This document shows positions 28,044 to 36,602 of a DNA stretch of 64,000 bases, one piece after another. Made by a program: the position numbers and the translations under genes. Position 1 is the first letter of the stretch. Each line of letters begins with the position of its first letter. The stretch covers positions 62,001-126,000 of the forward strand of contig JAUHWC010000001.1 in assembly GCA_030424845.1 (NCBI GenBank), written 5' to 3'. The DNA comes from Alphaproteobacteria bacterium (GTDB lineage: Bacteria; Pseudomonadota; Alphaproteobacteria; Sphingomonadales; Sphingomonadaceae). The notes under the pieces are model-generated. The model had not been told where the DNA came from, ran no database searches, and worked only from the letters and a program-made list of their open reading frames with translations.

Positions 28044-28816
28044 GCAGCGGCCTTGCTGAACAACCGGTAGAAATTGCGGGTCGTCACCTCGGCCAGTTCA
28101 TCCACGCCTTCGTCGCGCAATTCCGCGACGAATTCCGCCGTGTTCCTGACGTATGCGGGCTCGCAGGTCTTTCCGCGATGCGGAACCGGCGCAAGGAACG
28201 GGCTGTCGGTTTCCACCAGGATGCGGTCTGCCGGGATTTCCCTTGCAAATTCTTGTAGTTCGCGCGCGTTCTTGAAAGTCACGATGCCGGACAACGAAAT
28301 CGTCAGGCCAAGCTCCAGTACCTTGCGGCCGAACTCGGGCGAGGCCGTGAAGCAATGGATCAGAGCCGGGAAGGTGCCCTTCTCCATCTCCTCAGCCAGG
28401 ATAGTCGCTGTGTCATCATCGGCATCGCGCGTATGGACAATCAGCGGCAAGCCGGTTTCGCGCGACACTTCGACATGGGTGCGGAACAGGGCCTGCTGCA
28501 CCGCACGGTCGGACTTGTCGTAGTAATAATCGAGACCGGTTTCGCCGATCGCGATCACGCGCGGATGACCGGCCGCTTCCAGCAGGGCGCCCTTCCCCAG
28601 GTCAGCGTGGCTGTCCGCTTCATGCGGATGGATGCCGATGCTGGCCCAAACATCGCTTTCACGCTCTGCGGTGGCAACGATTGCGTCCCACTCGCTCTGC
28701 CGGGTGGAGATATTGAGGAATGCGGTAACACCGGCCGCCCGGGCATTTTCCAGCACATCGCCCTGGCGCTCTACCAGTCCCTTGTAGTTCAGGTGGCAAT
28801 GGCTATCGACCAGCAT
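28040..28816 (-). CDS. TatD family deoxyribonuclease
   Basis: 258-residue TIM-barrel metal-dependent hydrolase. Signature motifs are VDSHCHLNY, IGIHPHEAD, GETGLDYYYDKSD, PLIVHTRDADDD, ALIHCFTAS and ETDSPFLAPVPHRGKTCEP. TatD proteins are 3'-5' exonucleases involved in DNA turnover and repair. Length is normal. It starts at the last base of the metG stop (TGATG) and ends overlapping the MBL gene (ATGA), so translation of metG, tatD and MBL is probably coupled. Confidence 0.95.
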   Translation of the reverse strand: MLVDSHCHLNYKGLVERQGDVLENARAAGVTAFLNISTRQSEWDAIVATAERESDVWASIGIHPHEADSHADLGKGALLEAAGHPRVIAIGETGLDYYYDKSDRAVQQALFRTHVEVSRETGLPLIVHTRDADDDTATILAEEMEKGTFPALIHCFTASPEFGRKVLELGLTISLSGIVTFKNARELQEFAREIPADRILVETDSPFLAPVPHRGKTCEPAYVRNTAEFVAELRDEGVDELAEVTTRNFYRLFSKAAA

Positions 28817-30390
28817 CAGTTGCCGACCTCGCTTTCGCCATCTTCCGGCAGTTCAAGGCGTGGGAACAAACCCTGCGGTTTTTCGAGCCGGAAGCCGCTT
28901 TCCGCCAACGGGGAGTACCAGTGGGAGCGGATACCTTCGATGTTTCGCAGCTCCTCAGCAATGCCCATTGCGTCCAGCAGCCGTCGTGAAGAACCTGGAA
29001 TGACGGGCGAAATTGCAACCGTCAGTTGGGCGATCACGATGTAGAGCGTGGCGAGCACCGTCTTCATCTGCTCGAAATCGGTCTTCTTCAGCGCCCAGGG
29101 CGCCTGTGCGTCGATATAGGCATTGCAGGCAAAGACCGCACCCATCCAGGCCTCAAGGCCCTGCGCGAAGGCGAGCTGGTCGAATGCCTCGGGCATTTCA
29201 TGCGAGATCACCCGGTCGACATGTTCGAAGAGTGCCGTGTCTTCTCCGGTATGCGCGCCCACAGGTGGGAGGTTGCCATCGCAATTCTTGAACAGCAGGG
29301 AAAGGGTCCGCTGCGCAAGGTTGCCATAGCTGTTCGCCAATTCCGAATTATTACGGTTTACAATGGCTTCTGCCGAATAGCTACCATCCTGTCCAAAGCT
29401 GAATTCGCGCAGCAGGAAATAGCGGAGCGGATCGACACCAAACTGGTCCGCCAGTTCGGAAGGATCGGTTACATTGCCGAGCGACTTGCTCTCCTTCTGG
29501 CCGCGGTTGAGCAGGAAACCGTGCCCGAAAACCTTTTTCGGCAGGGCGACCTTTGCGCTCATGAGGAAGGCAGGCCAGTAAACCGCGTGGAAGCGCACGA
29601 TATCCTTGCCGATCAGGTGCAGGTCAGCCGGCCAGTACCTTGCAAAATCCTCGGTTTCATCGGGATAACCCACCCCGGTCAGGTAATTGGTGAGGGCATC
29701 GACCCACACATACATCACGTGGTCTTCATGGCCCGGGACCTTCACGCCCCAGTCGAAGCTGGTGCGACTGACGGACAGGTCGCGCAGGCCGCCTTCGACA
29801 AATTTCACCACTTCGTTGCGGCGGCTGTCAGGCTGGATGAATTCGGGATTGCCGCGATACAGTTCCAGCAAGGGTTCTGCGTATCTGGAAAGGCGGAAGA
29901 ACCAGCTTTCCTCGACGGTCCACTCAACCGGCGTGCCCTGGGGAGAGAGCTTTTCGCCCCCTTCCCCTTCCACCAGTTCACTCTCGTCGTAATAGGCTTC
30001 GTCACGGACGGAGTACCAGCCTTCGTAACGATCCAGATAGAGGTCACCACTGGCTTCCATCGCCTTCCAGATCGCCTGGCTGGCGCGGTGGTGGTCTTCC
30101 TCCGTGGTCCGGATGAAACGATCATAGGAGATGTCGAGCTTGTCGAACAGGGCGCGGAAATGGCCCGACATTTCGTCCGCCAGCTCGCGGGGCGTAATGC
30201 CAAGGTCACGCGCCTTCTGCGCCATCTTCAGGCCATGCTCGTCCGTGCCGGTCTGGAAACGCACGTCGCGCCCTTGCAGGCGCTGGAAGCGGGCCATCAC
30301 GTCGGCGGCAATGGTCTCATAGGCATGGCCGATGTGCGGCTTGCCGTTGGGATAGTGAATCGCGGTGGTGAGGTAGTAGGGATCAGCCAT
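28816..30390 (-). CDS. metG: Methionyl-tRNA synthetase
   Basis: 524-residue class I synthetase charging tRNA-Met. HIGH is at residues 19-22 (KPHIGHAYE). The KMSKS loop reads KESKS at 299-303, a Met-to-Glu substitution while both Lys are kept. There are no zinc-knuckle Cys pairs and no C-terminal tRNA-binding appendage, fitting the short alphaproteobacterial form. The anticodon-binding domain includes SYGNLAQRTLSL. It overlaps holB (8 bases) upstream and tatD downstream. As the only metG in view it is presumably essential. Confidence 0.96.
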   Translation of the reverse strand: MADPYYLTTAIHYPNGKPHIGHAYETIAADVMARFQRLQGRDVRFQTGTDEHGLKMAQKARDLGITPRELADEMSGHFRALFDKLDISYDRFIRTTEEDHHRASQAIWKAMEASGDLYLDRYEGWYSVRDEAYYDESELVEGEGGEKLSPQGTPVEWTVEESWFFRLSRYAEPLLELYRGNPEFIQPDSRRNEVVKFVEGGLRDLSVSRTSFDWGVKVPGHEDHVMYVWVDALTNYLTGVGYPDETEDFARYWPADLHLIGKDIVRFHAVYWPAFLMSAKVALPKKVFGHGFLLNRGQKESKSLGNVTDPSELADQFGVDPLRYFLLREFSFGQDGSYSAEAIVNRNNSELANSYGNLAQRTLSLLFKNCDGNLPPVGAHTGEDTALFEHVDRVISHEMPEAFDQLAFAQGLEAWMGAVFACNAYIDAQAPWALKKTDFEQMKTVLATLYIVIAQLTVAISPVIPGSSRRLLDAMGIAEELRNIEGIRSHWYSPLAESGFRLEKPQGLFPRLELPEDGESEVGN

Positions 30391-31345
30391 TTGCGGGTTC
30401 CCTAGATGCGGCGAAGGAGGTGAGCAAGGTGCCTATTTCCATCACCAGCAAGCCGGGATCGAAATTGTAGGTGGGGAACTGCACCGCAAGCCGCACAAGC
30501 TCGCTATGTGCGTGCACCATTCCGGGGATGGATTGCCTGTTCACATCCTCCATCTCTCGGGCAACGACGCTTCGGGCAAGCTCGATGGTGGCCATCTGCC
30601 GTTGGCGGTCCGGGCGGGCGCCCATTGTTTCCGCCAGCATTCCGCGCAACTTGAAGCCGGGATCTCCCGATCGGGCGATCTGGACCATCAGCCCATGCAG
30701 CTTGCCAAGGTCTAGCTCGACAAATTCCAGCGCTACGCCTGGAGAGCCTCCGGAAGCGGCGATTGCCGCCGCGCGTGTCTGCTTGTCAGCATCGGGAACT
30801 TCGCGGGCCAGCACCATGTCGATCTGCTCGTCGGTCAGGTCCGGGAAGCGCAGGACGCGGCAGCGGGAACGGATCGTTGGCAGCAAGCGACCTGGCCGAT
30901 GGGTGACAAGCAGGAAGAAAGTACCGGCAGGTGGTTCCTCCAGGCTCTTCAGTAGCGCGTTGGATGCCCCCTTCTCAAGGTCGTCCGCAGGATCGATGAT
31001 GATTGCCCGCCGGCTTCCCAGAGTGGGCCGGGTATTGAGCCGTTGTTGCATCGCCCGGATCTGGTCGACGGTAATGTTGCGCTTCAGCTGGTAGGGCTTT
31101 CCGTCCTCCTTCTTCTTTTCCTCGTCCTTGTTGGCGGGCAAATGGGTCAGCGTGATGATATCGGGATGATCGCCGGCAGGCTGGCTGATGCCCGCCTCCG
31201 CTACCAGTTCGCGTGCCGCCTGGAGGGCGAAGGCCGCCTTGCCGATGCCGCGTTTGCCCGCAAGGATCCAGCCATGATGCATTCGCGGGCCAGACAGGGC
31301 AGCACGCCACTCGCTCCAGGCATGGTCATGTCCGACATGCGTCAC
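30383..31345 (-). CDS. holB: DNA polymerase III delta-prime subunit
   Basis: 320-residue AAA+ clamp-loader subunit. HHGWILAGKRGIGKAAFALQ is the degenerate P-loop region, VDQIRAMQQRL follows, AIIIDPADDLEKGASNALLK is the Walker B/sensor region, and LEEPPAGTFFLLVTHRPGRL with IRSRCRVLRF completes the delta-prime signature. The P-loop lacks the full consensus, as is usual for delta-prime. I use the GTG at 31345, which overlaps the tmk stop as GTGA; the long open frame further upstream is antisense-type shadow of tmk. tmk-holB-metG-tatD order is widely conserved. Confidence 0.94.
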   Translation of the reverse strand: MTHVGHDHAWSEWRAALSGPRMHHGWILAGKRGIGKAAFALQAARELVAEAGISQPAGDHPDIITLTHLPANKDEEKKKEDGKPYQLKRNITVDQIRAMQQRLNTRPTLGSRRAIIIDPADDLEKGASNALLKSLEEPPAGTFFLLVTHRPGRLLPTIRSRCRVLRFPDLTDEQIDMVLAREVPDADKQTRAAAIAASGGSPGVALEFVELDLGKLHGLMVQIARSGDPGFKLRGMLAETMGARPDRQRQMATIELARSVVAREMEDVNRQSIPGMVHAHSELVRLAVQFPTYNFDPGLLVMEIGTLLTSFAASREPANG

Positions 31346-31980
31346 AATTCCACCCCCAGGCGAGAATCGAGCGCTTTCAGGACACCGGCATGGACTTCCT
31401 CGGCGCTGCCGTTGCCATCGATGCGAACAACGCGATTGGGCTCCGCGTCGGCAATTTCGCCGAACCGGGCTGCCACCTTGGCATGGAATGCGGCGTCGCG
31501 ACCTCCGATCCTGTCCCGCTCCTCGCCATCGCGCAGGCTGACCCGTTGTTCGGCCACTTCGGGGGTGACTTCGATCAGCAGCGTGAGAGCGGGCATGAAG
31601 CCGCCTGAGCCAACCCGATGCAATTCGAGGATATCGGCATCGGGAAGGCCCCCTTCCCCGCCCTGGTAGGCGCGGGTTGAGTCGAGGAAACGGTCGCAGA
31701 CAACCCACTTGCCAGCCGCCACGGAGGGAGCAATCAGGCTGGCTACATGGTCTGCCCGCGCTGCGGCAAACAGCAGGGCTTCGGATTGCTGGTTCCAACC
31801 GGGTCCCGAAGGGTCGAGCAACAGCTTGCGGATGGCCTCTGCTCCTTCGGTTCCGCCCGGTTCACGGGTAAGGATCGCTTGCCTGCCACCGGCTTCCAGG
31901 GCTTCGACGAGAAGTCTTGCCTGGGTAGACTTGCCGCAGCCTTCCCCTCCCTCGAAAGTGATGAACTGCCCGGTGCTCAA
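31342..31980 (-). CDS. tmk: Thymidylate kinase
   Basis: 212-residue P-loop kinase phosphorylating dTMP to dTDP. The P-loop GGEGCGKS is at residues 11-18. TREPGGTEGAEAIRKLLL carries the DRx-equivalent Arg, and VVCDRFLDSTRAYQGGEGG is the thymidine-binding segment. I choose the TTG at 31980, which overlaps the dacA stop as TTGA, has GGGGGA about nine bases upstream, and yields the standard MSTGQFITFEGG N-terminus. An in-frame ATG at 32019 would add 13 residues lying inside dacA. It is coupled to holB by a GTGA overlap. Confidence 0.93.
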   Translation of the reverse strand: MSTGQFITFEGGEGCGKSTQARLLVEALEAGGRQAILTREPGGTEGAEAIRKLLLDPSGPGWNQQSEALLFAAARADHVASLIAPSVAAGKWVVCDRFLDSTRAYQGGEGGLPDADILELHRVGSGGFMPALTLLIEVTPEVAEQRVSLRDGEERDRIGGRDAAFHAKVAARFGEIADAEPNRVVRIDGNGSAEEVHAGVLKALDSRLGVEL

Positions 31981-33128
31981 CCTGCCATCCCCCGCAAGCC
32001 GTTCAGCAACCTTTGCCACGCGTTCGCCTGCTCGACGCGCGACGCGGCCACGAGCGGGACTTCGTATTCGGGCATGCCATCGATGCTGATGTGCAGGCGC
32101 GCCACATTGGCCCCTGCCTCGACAGGTGCCTGTAACGGGCCATGATAGCGGATATGCGCCTGCACTGCGGCATTACTGCCTTCAGGACGTGAAATGACCA
32201 ACGGGTTTTCCAACTTCAGGTCGACATGCTTGGCATTGCCATCCTGGACCATCGCCTTGCCCAGCACATACCCGGCAGGCGCCAGCTGTTCCGTATATAC
32301 GCCCGAAAAACCCCACTCGAGAAAGGCTCGTGATACATCTTCCCGCTCGCCAGCGCTTGGTACGCCGGCCAGCACCATCACCAAACGCCTGCCCTCGCGC
32401 TCGCCCGAGCCTAGGAAGGTATAGCCCGCTTCGCTGGTAAAACCGGTTTTCATGCCGTCGGCACCTGGCACCACGCCTGTTACCGGGTCATGGTTGCTCT
32501 GTGTCAGTCCCCGCCATCTCAATGTGCGATTGCCGATGTAGCGGCGATATAGATCGGGATAATCCCGCAGGATCGCCTCGGCCAGCAAGGCAAGGTCGTT
32601 TGCGGTCGTGAAGGTCTTGCCTTCGTCGGGATAACCGTTGGCACTGCCGAAATGGGTGTTGCGCATGCCAATTTCGGCCGCGTTGGCGTTCATCTGGTCG
32701 ATCCATGCCTCGACCGAGCCCAACGAGGCTTCCGCCAGGGCAACGCTGGCATCATTGCCGGATACTGTCGTTGCGCCGAGCAGGAGCTCGCCGAAAGTCG
32801 GAGTCTCGCCTGCGCGCAGGAACATCGAGGATCCCTCGCCCGACCATTCGTCCTCCAGTTCCTGCGTGATCGTGACCGGTGTAGAGGTGGCGATCCGGCC
32901 TTCATCGATCAGGCGGATTGCCGTGTAGGCCGTCATGACCTTGACGACGGATGCCGGCATGAACCGCCTGTCCGGTTCGCGCGCGAACAGACGTTGGCTG
33001 TTGGACAAGTCAACCATGAGGGCGACCGGCACATCTTCCGGCACGGGTGCCGGTTCGGCGCCGGCAGGGAATGTCCCTGCCAGCGCAATGCCAAGCGCGA
33101 TTACCGGTAATGCCGCAAACCTTGCCAA
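31977..33128 (-). CDS. D-alanyl-D-alanine carboxypeptidase (PBP5/6-type)
   Basis: 383 residues: signal peptide ending near AGA, a penicillin-binding S11 peptidase domain and a C-terminal beta domain with a final amphipathic helix (WQRLLNGLRGMAG) likely peripheral to the inner membrane. Catalytic motifs are Ser60-x-x-Lys63 (SVVK), SGN at 123-125 and KTG at 227-229. It trims pentapeptide side chains in the periplasm. The start is a TTG at 33128 supported by GGGAG six bases upstream; no ATG lies near. It is 42 bases after the RlpA-like gene and overlaps tmk. Confidence 0.94.
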   Translation of the reverse strand: MARFAALPVIALGIALAGTFPAGAEPAPVPEDVPVALMVDLSNSQRLFAREPDRRFMPASVVKVMTAYTAIRLIDEGRIATSTPVTITQELEDEWSGEGSSMFLRAGETPTFGELLLGATTVSGNDASVALAEASLGSVEAWIDQMNANAAEIGMRNTHFGSANGYPDEGKTFTTANDLALLAEAILRDYPDLYRRYIGNRTLRWRGLTQSNHDPVTGVVPGADGMKTGFTSEAGYTFLGSGEREGRRLVMVLAGVPSAGEREDVSRAFLEWGFSGVYTEQLAPAGYVLGKAMVQDGNAKHVDLKLENPLVISRPEGSNAAVQAHIRYHGPLQAPVEAGANVARLHISIDGMPEYEVPLVAASRVEQANAWQRLLNGLRGMAG

Positions 33129-33170
33129 TTTCGCTCCCGCACATCCGATGCGGGAGGCCGCACCGTAACC

Positions 33171-34256
33171 CTATCCGGCTGTGTAGATTCGTGCGTCGGT
33201 ATAGCCCGCCGCCCGCACATTGGCGAGCGAGGCTTCGGCTTGTGCACGGGTTGCGAAGGGCCCGGTGCGTACGCGGTACAAGCTGCCGGCCTGTTCGACG
33301 TGGCCTCCCAGGGCATCCGCAAGGTTTCTGGCTCGTTCCATGTTGGACAACGCGGCGGCCTGCACCACGAAACCACCTTCGATTACAGGGCGCGGCTCAG
33401 GCCTCGTTTCTTGAGGTGCTGCGATGGTTTCCTGGCTTTGCGAAGCGCGCTCGACATAGGCGAATGCCTCGTCGAAGCTGTCGGTTTCAAAGGGTGCCTC
33501 AAGAGTTTCCTCGGCTGTCGCTGTCGGAACAGGGGCGGCATTGGCAACTGCGGGCAACTCGGCAGGGGCTGCTACTTCGATCGCAGCTTCGGCCATGGCC
33601 TCGCCTTCCATTACAGTCTCCGTTTCCGGAACCGTCGGCAATTCTGCGGGCGCGGCATTGTCCGCGCGCAAGCTTGCGGAACCTTCCGTCGGCAGACGCC
33701 GCCGCAAGACCTCCACCAGCCCGCTGGGCGTATCCATCCGCAAAGGCGCAACGCCGCCCGCTCGCAGCATGGCGCGCTGTTCTTCCGGCGGGTTTACGCG
33801 GCGCACGCGAACGGGCGTGTCCCGCGATGCTTCGAGCTGTGTCATCGCATCCGGGGACAAGGCGATCAGGTGGTCGCTATCCATCGGGCCGCGCGCTTCA
33901 AGCCGGACGAGGATCGTGCGTCCGCTATCGAGCGACGTCACCTCGACATAGCTGGGATAAGGCAGGGTATGGTGAGCGCCCGTGATACCGGTGCCGGATC
34001 CGACCGTCAGGTAGCCGACCTCATCGTAATTGAGGACGTCAGCCGGGGTATAGGTCTTGTCGCCAACGAGGTAAGGCGAACCGATCACAAGCGGATAATC
34101 GGCTTGCGGGCCATTTACCTGCATGGTCGGCCCCATGGCCACGGAGGCCGGCGATCCGCCTCCCAATGCACCGCAAGCGGCCAGGGCCGTCGTGCCGGAA
34201 AGGATCAGGCAGGCGCGGGCAAACCGGCCTGTTGTGCTGTCACTGGGCAATCTCAT
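33171..34256 (-). CDS. RlpA-like SPOR lipoprotein with degenerate double-psi barrel
   Basis: 361 residues: lipobox LAAC (Cys28), a shortened RlpA-type double-psi beta-barrel (about residues 70-150), an Ala/Pro/Glu-rich linker, and a C-terminal SPOR domain (about 293-361, GGFVVQAAALSNMERARN to GPFATRAQAEA) that binds denuded septal glycan. In the barrel, AHHTLPYPSYVEVTSL keeps the catalytic-type His95, but the NDRGP motif of active RlpA reads EARGP, so the catalytic Asp is Ala121. The upstream Tyr-Gly-containing motif is also missing. A non-enzymatic division or envelope role is likely (inference). Start at 34256 overlaps the mltB stop by 17 bases. Confidence 0.85.
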   Translation of the reverse strand: MRLPSDSTTGRFARACLILSGTTALAACGALGGGSPASVAMGPTMQVNGPQADYPLVIGSPYLVGDKTYTPADVLNYDEVGYLTVGSGTGITGAHHTLPYPSYVEVTSLDSGRTILVRLEARGPMDSDHLIALSPDAMTQLEASRDTPVRVRRVNPPEEQRAMLRAGGVAPLRMDTPSGLVEVLRRRLPTEGSASLRADNAAPAELPTVPETETVMEGEAMAEAAIEVAAPAELPAVANAAPVPTATAEETLEAPFETDSFDEAFAYVERASQSQETIAAPQETRPEPRPVIEGGFVVQAAALSNMERARNLADALGGHVEQAGSLYRVRTGPFATRAQAEASLANVRAAGYTDARIYTAG

Positions 34257-35274
34257 CTGCAAGCAACCCCACACTCATTGCGTAGTAGTTCGAGCAGTTA
34301 TATTCGAGGATAACCCTATAATTCTGGGTTAAGAGGTATCCGGGATAGGCCGGACCATCGGGTTCGAACAGCGTAGCCATCACGTCGTCACCGATGTTTC
34401 CACGCGGTTCCACGCCCATTTCCCGCCATTCGCGCACCGTCATCCACTTGCTGTGGCGGCCATGGACTTGCGGGCAAGTGGGTGACACGACATCGTTAAC
34501 GATGGCATCGCGGTCCACCGAATTGGGGACATAGGCGCGCACGCCCCAGGGCTGGCCGCTGCGCCATCCGGCATCGCGGAAATAGTTGGCGATGGAATGC
34601 AGCGTATCGACATCGGAATTCCAGATATCGCGATCCCCGTCACCATCACCATCCACCGCGAGGCGAAGGTAGACGCTGGGCAGGAATTGCGGGTTGCCGA
34701 AGGCCCCGGCCCAGCTTCCGACAAGGTTATCGCGCGGAACGCCGCTGTCGGCGATCTTGAGCACGTCGATCAATTCGCGCTCGAAAAGTTCGCGGCGGCG
34801 ACCTTCCCAGGCCAGCGTGGCAAGCGAACGCGGCAGGTCGAAGCCGCCCTTGACCGCGCCATAGGCCGTCTCGTGTCCCCAGATGGCAATGATGATCTCC
34901 GCCGGCACGCCGTATTCCTGCTCCACCCTGTTCACCAGAGAGCCGACGCGGGACATCGTGCGGCGCCCGCCATCGATGCGGGACTGGGTATTGTGGCGAT
35001 CGATATAGCTGTTCATCCACGCAAACCCGGTGTCCGGGTTGACGTTGCCGCCAGACGAGACATTGCCTTGGTCCAGTTCTATCACGCGGTTGTTCGGTGT
35101 CATCCCCGCGAACACGGCGTTGATGGTGGCATCACTCACGCCTTCTGCACGCGCCTTTTCGGCGACTTCATCGAGGTAGGTGCTGAACGGCACCGCCTGG
35201 GCTTGCGCAGGCACCGTAAAGGCAATGGAGGGAAGCAGGAGCGTTGCAGCCGCGAGCAGGAAGGGGTTTTTCAT
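34240..35274 (-). CDS. Lytic murein transglycosylase, MltB family
   Basis: 344 residues with a cleavable signal peptide (MKNPFLLAAATLLLPSIAFT, then VPAQAQA; no lipobox, so soluble periplasmic rather than lipoprotein). The catalytic domain shows IWGHETAYG with the catalytic Glu, GGFDLPRSLATLAWEGRR, GSWAGAFGNPQFLPS and the calcium-type loop DGDGDGDRDIWNS, all typical of Slt35/MltB. It cleaves glycan strands to 1,6-anhydro ends. I start at 35274 since this gives the signal peptide. It precedes the RlpA-like gene with overlap, a pairing of wall-remodelling proteins. Confidence 0.92.
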   Translation of the reverse strand: MKNPFLLAAATLLLPSIAFTVPAQAQAVPFSTYLDEVAEKARAEGVSDATINAVFAGMTPNNRVIELDQGNVSSGGNVNPDTGFAWMNSYIDRHNTQSRIDGGRRTMSRVGSLVNRVEQEYGVPAEIIIAIWGHETAYGAVKGGFDLPRSLATLAWEGRRRELFERELIDVLKIADSGVPRDNLVGSWAGAFGNPQFLPSVYLRLAVDGDGDGDRDIWNSDVDTLHSIANYFRDAGWRSGQPWGVRAYVPNSVDRDAIVNDVVSPTCPQVHGRHSKWMTVREWREMGVEPRGNIGDDVMATLFEPDGPAYPGYLLTQNYRVILEYNCSNYYAMSVGLLADEIAQ

Positions 35275-35389
35275 GATGATCCATTTGCCTTGCGAAAGGG
35301 CGGCAGGGAATCCCCCGCCGCCCCAATCGCGTTGAAGTGACTCGGGAACAGGCCGAATTGTGCGAAAGCCCGCTTCCCGCAAATCCTGA

Positions 35390-36253
35390 TCAGTCCAGGT
35401 CCGGCTGCATGCCCGGATTGTTGGCGATCATTTCCGAGAACGGGGGAAAGCCGCAATTGTCCTGGTCTCCGCAATTGGTGACCGTGTGGATGTAGCGCAG
35501 CGTACCATTCTCTACCCTGAACGTGTGGCTGTCCGGACGCTTGCTTTCGCCGAATTCGAGGAACACGTTCACTGCGCCCTTCACCTCGTCGACGATGTAG
35601 CGACGGTTGGTCAGTTCCACACCTTCGGGGACACCCACGTTGCAGCTGTCGGTCGGTTCACCGCGTCCCGTGTAGATCCCGCCTTCCAGCCGGGCGCAGG
35701 GCGTGCCCCAGGGGACTTCGACGGTGGGATCGTTGAACAGGTCGAGATAGGCGTCTGCAGCCGCAATGAGTTCTTCCCGGCTTGCCCGGTCAGCTTCGGG
35801 AATGTCGCTCCAATCCTCGCGGCTTGCGTAATAGGCAGTGCGTTCCGCATCGAACAGCCAGTCGCCTTCATCGGTCACGATATTGTCGAAGGGTCCCACG
35901 CCGAAGAAGCCGTTGCCGATCTGCGTGGCCAGCACTTCCCACTTGCCTTCCTCGGTCTTGGTCACGGCCTCGACGTAGACCTGGCAACTGGTCGTATCGA
36001 GCAAGGCCATGTGCCAGATCACTTCACGCGGATGGTCGAGGAACCCGCCAAGCGAGCTGCGGCGGAAATTCTCGTCATAATCCACCCACTCGCCGAGGTT
36101 CATGGTCATCATCGTGCCCTGCTGGAGCGCAGCAAGCCAGCTGTCGGCGATTTCCTGGGTCAACGTCCGGTCACAGCCTGCCTGCGCGGCCGCAGGCGTG
36201 GCATAGGCAAAGGCGGCGGATGCGGCCAGGGCGGCAATCAGCTTACGCTTCAT
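35390..36253 (-). CDS. Secreted protein of unknown function
   Basis: 287 residues with a typical Sec signal peptide (MKRKLIAALAASAAFAYATP, then AAAQA). The mature protein is acidic and rich in aromatic residues. It has six visible Cys (GCDRTLT, TSCQVYV, TPCARLEGG, DSCNVGVP, TNCGDQDNCGFPP), consistent with disulfides in the periplasm or outside. Stretches such as FDAERTAYYASREDW and GAVNVFLEFGESKRPDSHTFRV suggest an NTF2/SnoaL-like cone fold with a ligand cavity, but I cannot prove it. It is transcribed toward mltB with 115 bases between and may have its own promoter. Confidence 0.75.
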   Translation of the reverse strand: MKRKLIAALAASAAFAYATPAAAQAGCDRTLTQEIADSWLAALQQGTMMTMNLGEWVDYDENFRRSSLGGFLDHPREVIWHMALLDTTSCQVYVEAVTKTEEGKWEVLATQIGNGFFGVGPFDNIVTDEGDWLFDAERTAYYASREDWSDIPEADRASREELIAAADAYLDLFNDPTVEVPWGTPCARLEGGIYTGRGEPTDSCNVGVPEGVELTNRRYIVDEVKGAVNVFLEFGESKRPDSHTFRVENGTLRYIHTVTNCGDQDNCGFPPFSEMIANNPGMQPDLD

Positions 36254-36347
36254 GATAGTAATGTCCTCTCTCTAACCCGACGGAACCGCAGCAGGGCTGC
36301 TGGCTCCGGCAATCTGTTTAACGACCTTAGGATAGTCGATTGAAGCT

Positions 36348-36380
36348 GTCACGATATTGAAAACCATTCTGGATCGTGAC
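36348..36380. repeat. Perfect 8-bp inverted repeat, 17-base spacer
   Basis: GTCACGAT at 36348-36355 and ATCGTGAC at 36373-36380 form a perfect dyad with centres about 25 bases apart. It lies 95 bases upstream of the secreted-protein gene start on one side and 40 bases upstream of tRNA-Ser on the other. The spacing and arms suit a dimeric regulator site; a hairpin is also possible. No known consensus recognised. Confidence 0.45.
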
Positions 36381-36419
36381 AAGTCCGGCGGACCCCGCTA
36401 GGTGGCACAACGCTCGCGC

Positions 36420-36509
36420 GGACAGGTGGCAGAGCGGTTGAATGCAGCGGTCTTGAAAACCGCCGTGGGTGCAAGCCCACCGTGGGTTCGAATCCCACCC
36501 TGTCCGCCA
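36420..36509 (+). tRNA. tRNA-Ser (anticodon UGA)
   Basis: A class II tRNA. The acceptor GGACAGG pairs with CCTGTCC, the anticodon stem GCGGT/ACCGC closes the loop CTTGAAA (anticodon TGA), and the long variable arm is GTGGGTGCAAGCCCAC. The T-arm is GTGGG-TTCGAAT-CCCAC. The discriminator is G at 36506 and CCA is encoded at 36507-36509. It decodes UCA and probably UCG/UCU by wobble. No clear terminator follows before the convergent lpdA. Confidence 0.97.
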
Positions 36510-36602
36510 GCACTCCTTTGTCGGCCTACCGCTTCGCTGCTTGAAGCCTGTTGCCCCTTCCGGTGTACCGCATTGCTGCGTTGTGCCGGCAACTGCCAAT
36601 CC

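Noticed and set aside
36403-36417. TGGCAC-N5-TCGC resembles a sigma-54 -24/-12 element
   Set aside because: The second box is TCGC not TTGC, and transcription would start inside tRNA-Ser. It is probably chance.
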